64,000 bases of DNA from Aquila chrysaetos chrysaetos (Eukaryota > Chordata > Aves > Accipitriformes > Accipitridae): the NCBI RefSeq assembly GCF_900496995.4, contig NW_024470325.1, forward strand, positions 963,012 through 1,027,011. Reading direction: 5' to 3'. A program made the position numbers and the translations under genes. Of the stretch, positions 41,293 to 52,573 are shown in pieces (position 1 is the stretch's first letter; each line of letters begins with the position of its first letter). Under the pieces are notes generated by a model, which had not been told where the DNA came from, did not search any database, and was given only the letters and a program-made list of their open reading frames with translations.

Positions 41293-41855
41293 TGACGTGC
41301 GGAAAACTGACTCTACAATCAGTGAGGTTATAAAGTAAGTATGTTCATTCAGCGCTGGGCAGCACGGGGGGTAGTCCCACCAAAGTCATGTGCGCCTGAC
41401 TCGGCAGTTTGCTTGAAATTTATAAAATCATGTGTTACATATTCACAATACGCCTATACATATGCATGACCTATCCCTGCTGCATATTAAAATGAGTTCC
41501 GAGAGGTCATTTCCATAGTCTCCTCTCAACTGTGCTTGCACAGTGCCTCTTTATGGTGGTCGTCGCAGAGATGAAGATAGATGACTCCGTCACCGCTAGT
41601 AACCTCTTTTCTTGCGCAGGCTCAGAGGTTTCTTGGTATTCACCCAAGCTACAAGACCAGTCTTGGCTGGCTCTTGGGGCCAGCTCCTGCTTCTTATCAG
41701 GAACTGTCTCTGCCTCATTGGCTGGTTCTTGGGACCAGCTCTTTTTATCAAGGACTGTCTCTATGTCAGCTAATTTCAGCAATGTAAGCGCTGAACATCA
41801 TCTTTCATCCCCCTTTATTATGTCTACTGAGATTCTTTTGACTCCCCTTGTCTCA
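41293..41855 (-). mobile_element. Solo-type ERV LTR at the border of unit 2 (family D)
   Basis: A 563-bp element whose minus strand begins 'tgagacaaggggagtc' and ends 'ttttccgcacgtca', giving TG...CA ends. It separates the partial copy (ending 41292) from unit 2 (starting 41856). The flanks 'ggaggc' and 'gcacca' show no matching target duplication. ERVK-like is my guess. Fossil with no internal coding region. Confidence 0.6.
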
Positions 41856-42208
41856 GCACCAGCAAAAGCTATGCGTCGCTGGGCCCTCTCTCCCCTATGA
41901 CAGAGGACTTCCACCAACCCCACCCTTCTTCCACCTCCAGCTTTGGCTGCTGCGTGTGCCTGGCCTGCCCGCTTGCCTTCACCACTCACCTTTGAGGCCC
42001 GACACATATCTTGGCACTCCCACTGTAAGCTGGCACCCACCCCACACCTGGAGTCTACCTGGCCATGGAGGCAGGGAGAGGACAGGTCCGCTCTGCCCGG
42101 CGCTGGGCACAGCTTTTCCCTGGGAATGTCCCCAAGGAGCTCTCTTCATGTGTGTGTCAGCCTGTGGCCTGGCAGGGGTGGAACTGGGACAAGGGCTGCT
42201 GGGGCAGG

Positions 42209-42281
42209 GCTGAAGTAGCTCAGCTGGGAGAGCGTTAGACTGAAGATCTAAAGGTCCCTGGTTCAACCCCAGGCTTCAGCA
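42209..42281 (+). tRNA. tRNA-Phe (anticodon GAA), unit 2
   Basis: Identical to the unit 1 gene except one T-stem base at 42271 (A for G), which turns a G-U pair into A-U and so strengthens the stem. A T5 run at 42300-42304 follows. Confidence 0.95.
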
Positions 42282-42299
42282 ATGATTTGCTCCTGTAGA

Positions 42300-42304
42300 T
42301 TTTT
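42300..42304 (+). terminator. Pol III terminator of tRNA-Phe, unit 2
   Basis: T5 run 18 bases after the tRNA end. Confidence 0.6.
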
Positions 42305-42657
42305 GCAGAGACTGCCTGGCTACTTCCAGCCTGCCCTGGCCCTCCTTGCTCCTTCACCTCTTGCCAGAGCACTGCCCCTGCACTGGAGCTGCAGATCTGC
42401 AGGTTAGAATGAGCCTTCCTCTTGCACTGCAAGCCCCCAGCCTTCCCCTGGACAGGACTCTCCATTCAGTGCTTCTTTGGGGTGGTCTGGAGCCGCCCCT
42501 CCTTCCCTGCTCCACAGCACTTGGCATCTCTCCTTTGTGGGGTCTCTGCAAAGACCCTGTCTCTCTCCTCTTTGTCATTCTCAACGGGGCACAGACTGCT
42601 CCCCTTGTCATAGACACATCACGGGAGAAGAGTGTGTCTCCTGCTGGCAGGCATCAA

Positions 42658-42729
42658 GGGGATGGAGCTCAGTGGAAGAGCACCTGCTTCGCATGTGGGA
42701 GGTCCTGGGTTCAATCCTTGGCATCTCCA
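42658..42729 (+). tRNA. tRNA-Ala (anticodon CGC), unit 2
   Basis: Same as the unit 1 gene except one T-stem change (C to T at position 62) that converts a G-C pair into G-U. With the wobbles already present the T stem is weak, so this copy may be on the way to becoming a pseudogene. T4 at 42740-42743. Confidence 0.8.
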
Positions 42730-42739
42730 GGGGTGGTGC

Positions 42740-42743
42740 TTTT
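42740..42743 (+). terminator. Pol III terminator of tRNA-Ala, unit 2
   Basis: T4 run 10 bases after the tRNA end. Confidence 0.5.
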
Positions 42744-43460
42744 GCCCTGACTGCCCAGCCTCAGGCAGGTGTGGGCTGGAGCTCAGGCACTGCTCCTCTC
42801 CAGGCCCTGTGTGCCTGCCCTGCCCACTCAGAACTCAGCTGTCAGGTGGGGAGGGCTGTGTGTGCTGCCTCTGCTGAGTCCCCTCTTGGAGGAGAAGCAG
42901 GCAGCAGCTGTGCTGGACGTGCGCCCAGGTCACTGCCCTGCATCCTAGGCCCACCCCACCCAGGGAGAATGCTTGGCAGTAAAGTATGCCTGTGAGGAGA
43001 CCTCAGGGAGGGCATAGACAGCAGCAGCACGCTAAGGAATCCTTTCTGGCTGCACTGGGAGATGTGGGTGCTGGTCCAGCCCAGGTGTCCTTTGGGACCA
43101 GAGCCACACTGCCCTGGTGGCTTTCCAGGGCTAAGGGGCTGAGATTGTTGTGTCTCCACTCCAGGTGGAGATCCCATACCACATGGGAAGCACTCTGTGC
43201 CAGCAGGTAAGGCTGCCTGGGCTGGACGAGCATGGGCAGGGCTGTGGGACTCCCAGTTGGAGTTTTCTCTCCACCATCCTTCCACCATCACCACTGGCTT
43301 GAGCAGAGCCTCAGCTCAGGGAACCTGCCTGCTGTCCCTGAGACATGCCCATTTCCCCACCTCCATGACTTTGTTCTCTGCTCCTCCTGATCAGCCTCAG
43401 GAAGATGCCCTGACACTTGGGCAGGCAAGCACCAGCTCCGGGTCAAAGCCCCCAGAGACA
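42744..43460. other. Spacer between tRNA genes and SRCR 3' end, with deletion junction
   Basis: No gene. The junction at 43327/43328 joins the equivalents of 8296 and 10611. Confidence 0.6.
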
Positions 43461-43466
43461 TTTATT
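43461..43466 (-). promoter_or_regulatory. Canonical poly(A) signal of the SRCR gene, unit 2
   Basis: AATAAA on the minus strand about 175 bases after the last-exon stop equivalent. Sequence right around it differs from unit 1, where only AATAGA is seen. Confidence 0.55.
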
Positions 43467-43639
43467 ACGAACAAAGATGATGCACAGCGTAAAAATGGGA
43501 ATACAAATAGAGGAAATTCCAGGCGGTTTCTGTTGCCCATGGGCCAAGGGACATGGTTCCCTGGTGCTCACGGCTCTCCCAGCTCCACAGACCTCTTCTC
43601 CCTCCTGGCTGCACCCAGCTGCACAGCAGGGATGGGCTC

Positions 43640-45010
43640 TCATGGCCTGGGGCTCTGGGACTGTTGTGCACAGAGCTCCGGTGTCACAGCTGCTGTGTCC
43701 TCAGGGGGATGTGCCAGAGACACCTCTTCAGCATCATCATAGCCCAGGCTCCCCAGGGACAGGGGCCACATGTCTCCTTTAGCTCCAGGGACCCCAGCAC
43801 TTCTCCAGGAGCGCAGGCTGGCCCCTGCAAGCAGCAAGGCAGGACAATGCAGTTCGGCCCATGGGGTCTGTACATCATCTTCCTCCTTGCTCCTTCTCCT
43901 ACCCCCAGTGCCTCCCAGGAAAACTCCTGGGACAATTATCCCCCTTCCCAGGAGGCTGGGGTCTCAGGACAGCAGTGACTTGGGTGGCACCAGGGATGGC
44001 ACCCCAGGAACCAGCAGTGCTAAATTTCCCTCTCACCTCCGGGTGCATCCCTGGGCTCTGCTCCCTCCTCTGGCTCCCTGGGCATTTCCCTCTCTCCCTG
44101 CCCAGGGGCAACATCCTCCACAGGATCAGAAACCTCCCTGGCATCATCATAACCACCTGCTGGGTCACCTCCAGGTGGGACAAGAACATCTGAAAAGAGA
44201 GGGGAGCTGGTGACAGTGAGAAGATACGTCCTGCAGAGCAGAGAGAAGATGCGCAGGGACACAGGGCTGAGACACTGGTGTTGGCAGCACCACAGGAGAC
44301 CCCAGTGTCAGCCCCATGTCCAGCGGTGACACTGAGTCACACCTCTGTCCATCACATGTCTTCAGGGAGATCAACTCCTTCATGCCTCTGTTACCTGGTG
44401 CTGATCCCAGACCATCCTCCTCCTTGCTGACCCCCCGGGTAGGGCTGCAGCTGGGTCAGGGACTCCTCTGAATAGGAGCCTGCAGAGATGCACAGTGGCT
44501 ATTGCAAAGTGAGCCCCACTGACCTGGCTCGTGGCCAGTGCTGCTGGGGAAGGGGGACCCACAGAGCTGGGGCTGCATGGGGAGGAGGGCTGGGAAATCA
44601 CCCTGCCTCCCTGGGGCAAACCCTGTCTCAAAGGTGCTCCCAGAGCTGCCCTAGAACAGCCCCTTCCCTCACACCACAGGTGTCACATGGGGAGCAGGGG
44701 CAGGAAGAGAGGGGCTGTCCCGCTGGGACAGGCAAAGCTGTTTGTTTGGCAGAAAGGTCCCCTCCCAGGCCCAGGACCTGGATGGTCTCCCCACAGACCA
44801 CGTGGCCCCAGTGTCACAAGGACCATGGGCTGGGGGGCTTCAGGGAATCAGCCCGGGGTTGGGGCCAGGGGAAAGGGTCCTGCACATGTGCCTCCAGGGA
44901 GGACCCACACCCACCTGAGCGACCAAACCTCGCCTGCTTCTCCCACACTGGGCTGTAACCGATCTCCTCGTACAGGGCCTCAGGGAAGGGCTCCTGAGCA
45001 CTCCTGGAGC
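43640..45010 (-). CDS. Cytoplasmic tail exons (unit 2), second exon frameshifted
   Basis: 44915-45010 keeps YEEIGYSPV. 44395-44479 carries the extra C (six C before GGG near 44431-44436) and reads on as [11 protein letters not shown]. 44037-44189 and 43640-43824 keep open frames for [13 protein letters not shown] and [15 protein letters not shown] in the original frame, with good splice sites, although the predicted shifted frame would not use them. Confidence 0.72.
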
Positions 45011-48000
45011 CTGGGGACAGAGGCAGGGCTGGCAGAGGGACAGGCAGAGGGGCAATGGGATCACACTGCGCTGCCCCAAACCTGTTTCTTGGGCCAGGCC
45101 AGGACTGGCCCGACGGCACAGCCCCACTGCACTGTCCAGGCACAGCTGCCACGTCCCCAGTGAGGGCAACATCTCTGTGGAGATTATCTGGGGCAGCGTC
45201 TCCCTCCCATCATCCCTTCGGAGACAGCGCTCATGCCCCTCTGGCCCCTGGGTCATGCCCCCCTTGTCTGACCCTGGAGCAGCTCCCATGTTTTCTCCAC
45301 CTGGAGCTTTCCCCTATCTTCCGCACGGGTCTAGGGTAGCCAGGGGGTGGGCAGGGCTGGGCAGAGGGGACGGCCTGGGGGCCTGACACCACGGAGATGG
45401 ACCCTGCTGCCCTGCACTCCTCCCATCATCTTCCTTGTCCCAGAGACCCCCCCCAGCACTACCCAGAGCACTGCCAGCCTTGGCCATCTCCCTTCTGCTC
45501 ACATCTCCCCCAGCCACGCTCTGCCATTTCTCTCCTCACCCCATCGCTACCTCCCCCCACCTCTGGGCTCTCTCCACCCCTTGCTGCTGGTGCCCCACAG
45601 CCAGGCACTCAATGGGGTGGTGCATGGGACTGCTGGCAGCACACGGTCTCATCCCCCCAGCTCTGCCTGTGCCCCTCACTCACACCCTGCAGCCCTTCCA
45701 GGAGGTATCTATCTCCCCCTGGGACCGCTGTGGAAAGACCAACCTCTGCGCCCAGCCCTGGTGCTTAGTGCTTGCCCAGCCAGGAGGGCCAGGAGCAGGC
45801 AGAGAAGGGCCCCCAGGATGATGCAGATGATGACGGGCACTGAGACTCTCCCGCTGCCACTCAGGCGGCCCCGGGGGGAATCTGTGTGGGCAAGAATATG
45901 GAAAGGCCAGCACCAGGCCTGGGTGAGGTGGAAAAAGCACCATTCCTGACCCCCATCGCACAGGGCAGCAGGGGGTGGAGGGCCCCAGGGATGAGTGATG
46001 GGGAATCTTCTACCCTGATGAGTAAATGACAACCTTCCCTACCCCCCTCACCACCAGACCAGTGCCTTCTCCTGGGAGTTTCACACCCCATCAAGGAGCC
46101 CCTTCCACCCAGCTGTGGGTCCCAGTCTTGCCCTGGGGATACCCAGCCCCAGGGGGAAGACAAGTTACCTGCTCGGGGTGGGGATGCTGCTGTCCTGGCT
46201 GTAGCTGCAGAGGAGGAAAAGGAGAGCTGGGCTGAGAGGGTGGGTGTGCGGGTACCGGGGAGCCTCCTCCCCAACACACCGTGTGTGTGTCTGTGGATGT
46301 CCCTGACACATCCCACCCAAACTGCCCCTCCTGCGGGGCTAGAAAGAGTGGCCGGGAGAGGGCTCAGTGCCTCTGCTCCAGGTGGCAGGCAGGATGGCAC
46401 AGGAAGCCCAGGGGTAACCCTGGGGCTGCAGGGCCCCACGGGCAATGGCCAGAAGACGTCCAGTTCCACCGAGGCTGCTCCCCACTTGGCACCAGGCTCC
46501 TGCACTCCGCAGGAATGTTCTTGCTCTTGGGAGGTCAGGGGCCATGCCAGGACCAAGGGGGCAAAAAGCCTTCCCCACTGGTCATCCAGGACTCTGCCCC
46601 ACATCCCATTCTGGAAGATCTCCACTCGTCCGTCGCACCGGCTCCCTCCACCCACCAGCTGCAGGAATGCAAAGCCGGCTGAGCCTGGGGACAGCAGAGA
46701 TGCCACAGCCGTTGGTGGCACCGGGGAGCATGGCATCCTTCGGGGAGCAAGGCGAGGGGGGATTTTCCGACCAAACACAACAAGATTAAGCCTTTTGCTG
46801 ATGAATAGTGAGGGCACAACCCTCTCTGCAGTTCACACCCAGGTCTGCTGCTGCTGGGGGCACCCAGGCACCTGCTGCCTGCGTGGTGGGATGAGGCTCT
46901 GCAGAGCTCTCTCTGGGGATGGGATGCAGTTGTCTGCAGCCAGAGAGGTGGAGCACAGCCCTGCAGCCCTGCCCTGGACTTGTGCCCACAGTAGGAGAAC
47001 AGAGGAGCTCAGGCCTGGTGGTGGTGCTGGGGCCTAAGCCACTGCCCGGGGGGCAGATGCCTGCCTCCATTCAGCCCTCAGCTCTCCCAAAGTAGAGCGG
47101 TCACTCTGAGCAGGCAAAGCCCTCCAGATGGCTCCTGGGGAAGACAGGGTTTCTCCAGGGAGAAATTCAGCTTTGCACTGCCACGGGATCCCTGCTTTGG
47201 GTGGCCACGTCACACACAAAGGGCAAATGGAGTTAATGAAGCATTTTTCCAGCACTCACCTGAGCAAACGACAGCAGCGTTGTTCCCGTGGGAGCATGGT
47301 GAGGCTCCCAGGGTGATCACTGGGCACTGTCCCAGGTGGGCTTCTGTCCCGTCACAGTGGAATGAGTCTCTCCAGACAGGGCCAGTCCCTCTCCCAAAAT
47401 GCTCTCCTCCAGGAAGGGACTCAGCAAACCCACAGTTGCGTTGACGACAGAGAACGTGGGCATCCGAGAGATCCCAGCGGGAGGCACAGAGGGTCCCCCA
47501 GGTCCCCGACACCTGGACCTCTACCCTCCCTGCACACGCTGTGCTGCCATTCACCAGCCTGAATCCTGTGTATTGTGGGGACAGAGGAGGAGGAGAGAGG
47601 GTGGATTGGTGCTCATGTACCTTCAGTAGCTGGCGGACAGGCCAGAGGGACAGCATGCCTTTCTTCTCCTTCTGCACTATTTTCATGCTGCAGACAATGC
47701 CATCATCCCTCCTGTCCTCACACCTGGCCCAGCACCGTCCTTGCTCTGTTCCCCAACCCCTGGCACAGCCCCGGTGTTCAGCACCCCTCCCTGAGTCCTT
47801 ACGTGTGCAGGTGACAACAGCGCTGTTTGCGTGGGTGCAGGGCTGGTCCCTGGAGGACCCTCTGCGGCAGGAGACGAGGCGGGATTCATTCCCCACACAC
47901 TGCAGCTCTCCATCCCAGATGGGACTGACCCCTTCTCCAAAGTGAGCTGGCCCAGCAACAGGCAGGGCCACGCCGCACTGCAACTCCCTGCAGACCACAT

Positions 48001-49887
48001 CAGCAGCGTTGGGACCAAAGTGTGAGTCACAGACAGTTTTCCACTGGCCCCCGTCATGGATCTCCACACGTCCTGAGCAGCAGCTCTTCCCTTCCACCAG
48101 CCGGACAAATCCTGGAAAAAAACATAACAGCTGGGAGTTCCCAGAGCCCTCTGGCAGTTAAATGCCCACGTCCCGCATCATCTCCAAGCAAGCCATGACC
48201 AAACTGCGCATCACACATCCCAGAGGAAGTTGTTGGGGGAGTGTTGGTGACACAGGCACATCCAGACCCCCACGCACCCCATCTCTACACCATCAGAGCA
48301 CCCGAGGGAATGTGTCTGTCGCAGACTCACAGCCACAGGTACTGCTCAGACAAACTGCTCCCACACAAGGTTCCCTGTGTTGCCTGGTGTGGTCTCCCCA
48401 GCACTGCAGTAGTGTGAGCAGTTTGGATCCAGAAGAACTGGCCCAGAAGATAATGACTGCTGCAGCCTGCTCAGCCCCTGCAGAGCTTTGGGCCAGGCAG
48501 GACCATCACCTGGATGTAAACAGAAGTAGCCCCTGATCCCAGGGGTGTTCTTGGGGTGTTGGAAGGTTCATTTTAGGGAGAAGATGTCACAGAGCACAGA
48601 AACGGTGCAGCTGCTATCATGCCTGGTGCCTGTGCAGGTCCCTCTGATGTCTGCTCGGGGGGAGGGTGTTCTCAGCCAGGGACACAGTGCTGTGCGTGGA
48701 GGTGTCCACAACCCAGATGGATGCCCGGACAGAGGGGCAGGAGACTCCCACTGGGCCCCTGCCAGCTCTCAGAGAACAGCAGGCACAGACGAGGATCAGT
48801 AACTGCTGCCAAAGCCCCCGTGTCGTTGGGCAGCGTGGTGAGCCGTGGGCAGGCAGGAGAGATTGAGCAGTAGGTCAGCGCTGCCTGCACGGGGTCATGT
48901 CCTCGTGGGGCTCTCACAGCCCCAGGGATTTCCCAGTGCCAGCCTGTCACTGTGGTGATACAGGAGGGAGCAGCCAGAGTCAAGCAGCTGCCAAGCCCCT
49001 AACCCTCACAAATGCTGGTCCCCACAGCCGAGCCCTGGGCACAGGCAGTGAAGGGCTTTGTGGCCAACCTGCTCCATTCCCCAGGGCCCAGCACTCATCC
49101 TCTCTGAAAAGCCCATTTGATTCAGGTGAGGTACTCATGCCTGTGAAGGGGAATGACCCAGGAGGATCAGCCATCTCATGCCGTTCCTCCAAAGCGTGGA
49201 GTGCCGAGCAAGTGCCCCCGGGTGTTTCCAGCACAGGGACCCTCAGCATTGTTGGCTGCAAACTGGCAGAACGGGTGGAGATCGATGAAGCCCAATGGAC
49301 ACCCCGGGGAAGGGATGGAGGATTCATCTGCAGCCCAAGATACTGACTGAGGCAGACAGAGACACTCTGGCAAGGTCAGACCACCCTGGGGTAGGATCCC
49401 TCTGGGCCTTCCCCAAGGACTGGGGACATCAGCAATGACAGTCCCAGCCTGGCAGTTAGACCAGTATCACTGGGCCCTGCTCTGGTGTCCACTTGTTGCT
49501 CACTGAGGGCACAGCCAAGGTCCCTTCCCCCACCCCAGACCCAAAGGTGGGGGCAACAGGCTGTCTCCTTACCTGAACACGTCACTCCAGCATCCTCACT
49601 GTGGTCACAGTTATGTTCACCCCATCCTCTGTGTTTGCAGTCAGACAGGGCAGACTCGGTGCCTTTACAGCCAACATCATCCATCCAAATGGGACCAGAT
49701 CCTGGCCCAAACTGTCCATCCTGAGGAGCTCCAACAGCAGACCCACAGCCCAGCTGCTTACAAACCACTGCTGCATCGTTCATGCTCCAGTTGTCATCAC
49801 ACACGGTCCCCCACTGGCCATTGTGTTTCACCTCCACTCTCCCAGCACAGCGCCTGCCGCCATCCGCCAGCCTCACCTCCACAGCCC
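43640..49887 (-). CDS. SRCR-domain cell-surface receptor, CD163/WC1-like (unit 2), tail frame altered
   Basis: Same architecture as the unit 1 gene. Exons in transcript order: 49573-49887 (SRCR 1, 315 bp), 47803-48111 (SRCR 2), 47260-47565 (SRCR 3), half SRCR exon from 46684, 46169-46204 (stalk), 45744-45881 (transmembrane), then tail exons 44915-45010, 44395-44479, 44037-44189 and 43640-43824. All but one keep the unit 1 lengths. The second tail exon is 85 bp instead of 84 because a C run has six rather than five bases. This shifts the frame, and a stop is reached eight codons into the next exon, so both YDDA motifs would be lost while YEEI stays. Skipping that exon would restore the frame because its neighbours are phase 1. 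An assembly error in the C run is possible. Start codon not identified. Confidence 0.78.
45744..45881 (-). CDS. Transmembrane exon (unit 2)
   Basis: 138 bp; the helix is unchanged. The region just inside the membrane reads [13 protein letters not shown] against AGQVLSARARHRG in unit 1. Confidence 0.85.
46169..46204 (-). CDS. Stalk mini-exon (unit 2)
   Basis: 36 bp, identical to unit 1. Confidence 0.6.
46574..46684 (-). CDS. Half SRCR domain (unit 2)
   Basis: Same truncated domain as in unit 1: [20 protein letters not shown], then RVLDDQW, with no later SRCR motifs. The frame stays open without a stop down to 45861, across the stalk exon and introns, which is likely chance in GC-rich DNA. 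Confidence 0.6.
47260..47565 (-). CDS. SRCR domain 3 exon (unit 2)
   Basis: 306 bp with eight cysteines. Differences from unit 1 include [15 protein letters not shown] for [15 protein letters not shown]. Confidence 0.9.
47803..48111 (-). CDS. SRCR domain 2 exon (unit 2)
   Basis: 309 bp, same boundaries as unit 1. It has the usual GRVEI where unit 1 has GCVEI, and HDGGQW for HDRDQW. This copy is closer to the family consensus. Confidence 0.88.
48112..49572 (-). other. Intron between SRCR 1 and SRCR 2 (unit 2)
   Basis: No exon recognised; closely matches 15404-16861. Confidence 0.5.
49573..49887 (-). CDS. SRCR domain 1 exon (unit 2)
   Basis: 315 bp, all eight cysteines kept. It differs from unit 1 at few residues, for example [12 protein letters not shown] in place of [12 protein letters not shown]. 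Confidence 0.9.
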
Positions 49888-51832
49888 CTTCAAACACCAG
49901 CATGGGATGGGTCAGGAGAGTGCCAAGCCCCAGCAGTGTGGGTCTGGGGGAACCGCCTACCTGGGCCGAATCACAGGTACTGGTGTAGGAGCCCTCTCCC
50001 CTCCAAGTCTGCCCCCAGTGCAGTGCAGGGGTCCCTTCTATCCCCATGGGCTGCGCAAGGCTGTGGGTGCCCAGTTCCAGCCCAGCTGGGTCACTTGCCA
50101 TCCCACTGCACAAGGCAGCTCTTCCCACCCCAACAGCCACCTGCCCCCCACCCACACACTGCCCAGCGCTGCACTGGACACCCGCTACTCCCCAGCCCAG
50201 CACCCCCTCCACAGCTCATTGTACCCAGGCCTGCAGCTTCCAGCACCAGCCTGCACCTGCCCCTGCACCATCCAAACCCACCCCCAGGGCTTTCTGGGTT
50301 CCCAGGGAGCACTGAGATGATTCTGAGGATCCCCCAACCCATGTCCCCTCCTCAGCCCTGGTGTCAGCCCAGTCCATGCCCTGGGCCAAGCTCCCCAGGA
50401 AGGATGTCTCTCTACTGTCGATGCCCCAGTCCCCTTCTCTCTGTGGGGTCCAAACCGCTTTCATGGAGTCAGGGGTCCCCCGGACCAGGGGGGCAGTGAG
50501 CAGCACACAAACCCTCCGAGGTACCCTAGAGCTCAGCAGTGCCCTGGGCATCTCTGGGTGCTGCCATCACCAGCTAGGCCACCACCAGCTCCAGAGGTAC
50601 GGTGCTGGGGATCAGGGGATGCCAAAGGGGTACCCCAGGACAGGGTACCTATCAATCCAGCCAGGCACAGGCTGCCCGGAACACTGGAGCCCTGGAAAAG
50701 GAGCCATTCTCGCCCACCCAGATGGGCACAGGGAAAGGCACAGGGTCCATGGACCTGAGCACCTTCTGCCCCTCATCTCAGGAGCACCTGCAAAGAAACC
50801 CCAGTCCCAGACAAATCCCAATGACCACACTGGTACCTGCTGGCCCTGGGCTGTGGGACAAAGGAGTTGGCACTTACCAACTTCAGTTGACAGTAAAGCC
50901 CTGACATCCATCCTCTGGGAAAGGGGACCCGTTATCTTGTGGGATGCTTGCATCTCTTCCAAGGAGCAGTGAGATGTGGGGGTGTGCAATGCTGAGTGCA
51001 GGACAGGATCCACAGAGGGTGGGTGAGGAGGCAACAATGCCCTGGGGCTGTAAGGACCTGGTGTCTTCTCATGGGCCTCAGTGGAAGAGACAGCAGCCAG
51101 GGTGGAGAGGATAAGGATCTCAGTTGTGTTGGCTGGTGGTGGTCTCACCTGCTGCAATGCCCTCAGTCATTCCCATTGCAGGCTGTCCTACACTGTCCTA
51201 CGCCTGTGCTGGTTTCCCGGCAGACTTTAGCTACGTCCCCATTTCCCCATCGCACTCGGACCCTGGGATCTCCGAAGCCATACTGATGCCCTTCTGTCCT
51301 TACTGGCTGTTGCTTCAAACACAAAGCTGTGGTCAAGCAAGGATTGGTCAAGGCCTGTGAGTTCCTCACAACCTGCCTGCCTTCTTCCAATACCCTCATC
51401 ATGCTCTTCTCGCACCCAAACTATCACAGCCCCACACTTGCTTGAATCTTCTATTTCTCTCTGTATGCCAGCCCTGAAATACATGTCCTCCTTCTGCCAC
51501 CTCAAAATCAAAACTCAACTTATTTCACTTCAGCAAGATGCCCTGCTACCCCTTCCACCACTTCAAGTCTGCTACCATAGATGAAGAATGCTGTGTTGCA
51601 TATATTTATATTTTGGAAGATGACTGACTTGTTTTTCGTTCTCTTTTTTTTTTTTTTTTAATAGATACTGAGAGTCCTGGGGAAATCACACAAACACCTA
51701 CTGAAGGATTCTTGATATGGTCAGGGCTGTATGTATAGGGGCACATAAAAATCAGCCCTGCACCTGATGTGAATTACTTCTGTGGTCAGGGAGAAGCTGA
51801 GAGCTTTCCCTCATTTGAAAACATGAATGGGA
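49888..51832 (-). other. 5' region of the SRCR gene (unit 2)
   Basis: Matches 17177-19139. The donor-like gtaagt is kept near 50875. No signal-peptide exon recognised. Confidence 0.4.
51644..51659. repeat. T16 mononucleotide run
   Basis: Sixteen T; unit 1 has nineteen. Confidence 0.9.
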
Positions 51833-52573
51833 AGGAAAGACAGCATCATTCAGGATGGAAGGGACCTCAGGAGGTTTCTGTGAAAAACCTGCTGCTCAAA
51901 GCAGGGCTAGACCAGATTACTCAGGGCTTTATCCAAAGATGCCTTGGTCACTTTCTGGGATAGAGCTGGCACAAAGTCCCTGGGAAACAGCTTCCAGCAT
52001 GTGGCTATCCTCATGTTGGAAATGTATTTCACTATATGTACACCAACCCCCTTGTTTCAGCCCATTGCCTCTTGTCCTTGTGTCTTGTACCATGGACGCG
52101 AGTGTGACTCAGTCTTCCTGGAAACACTGCAATGCTGCTACATGTTTCGCCCAAGATCTTCCTTTCTCCAGGCTGGACAAGCCCAGCTCCCTCAGCCTCT
52201 CCTCACAGGTAAAGTGCTCCAGACTCTGACCATTATGGGGGCCCTTTGCTAAAGTTGCTCCAGCTTGCCAACTTCTTTCCTATATTGGGATCTGAAATCT
52301 GGACACAGTGTTCGGTATAATCCCTTCCCTCAATCACCTGGCTGTGCTCCTGTTCGTACAGCCCAGGGTGATCCTGTCCTCCCTTGCTGCCAGGGCACAC
52401 GGCTGCATTCTGTCCATCTTGCTGTCCACCTAGACCTTTCCAAAACGCCTCCTTCCAGCCAGGCAGCCCCCAAATTGAGCCACTGACAGGGCTAGTCTCC
52501 TGCAGGGACAGAAACTGGCATCTGTCCTTGAGGGATTTCCTGACTTTCATGCCAATGCATGCTCTCCTCTTCC
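51833..52573 (-). mobile_element. CR1 3' fragment, minus strand (unit 2)
   Basis: Same insertion as 19140-19880, so it predates the duplication. Confidence 0.75.

Noticed and set aside
45861-46817. 318-codon open frame in unit 2
   Set aside because: It covers the half SRCR exon, an intron, the stalk exon and more intron. Unit 1 has stops in the same frame and the splice sites are intact, so it is chance read-through.
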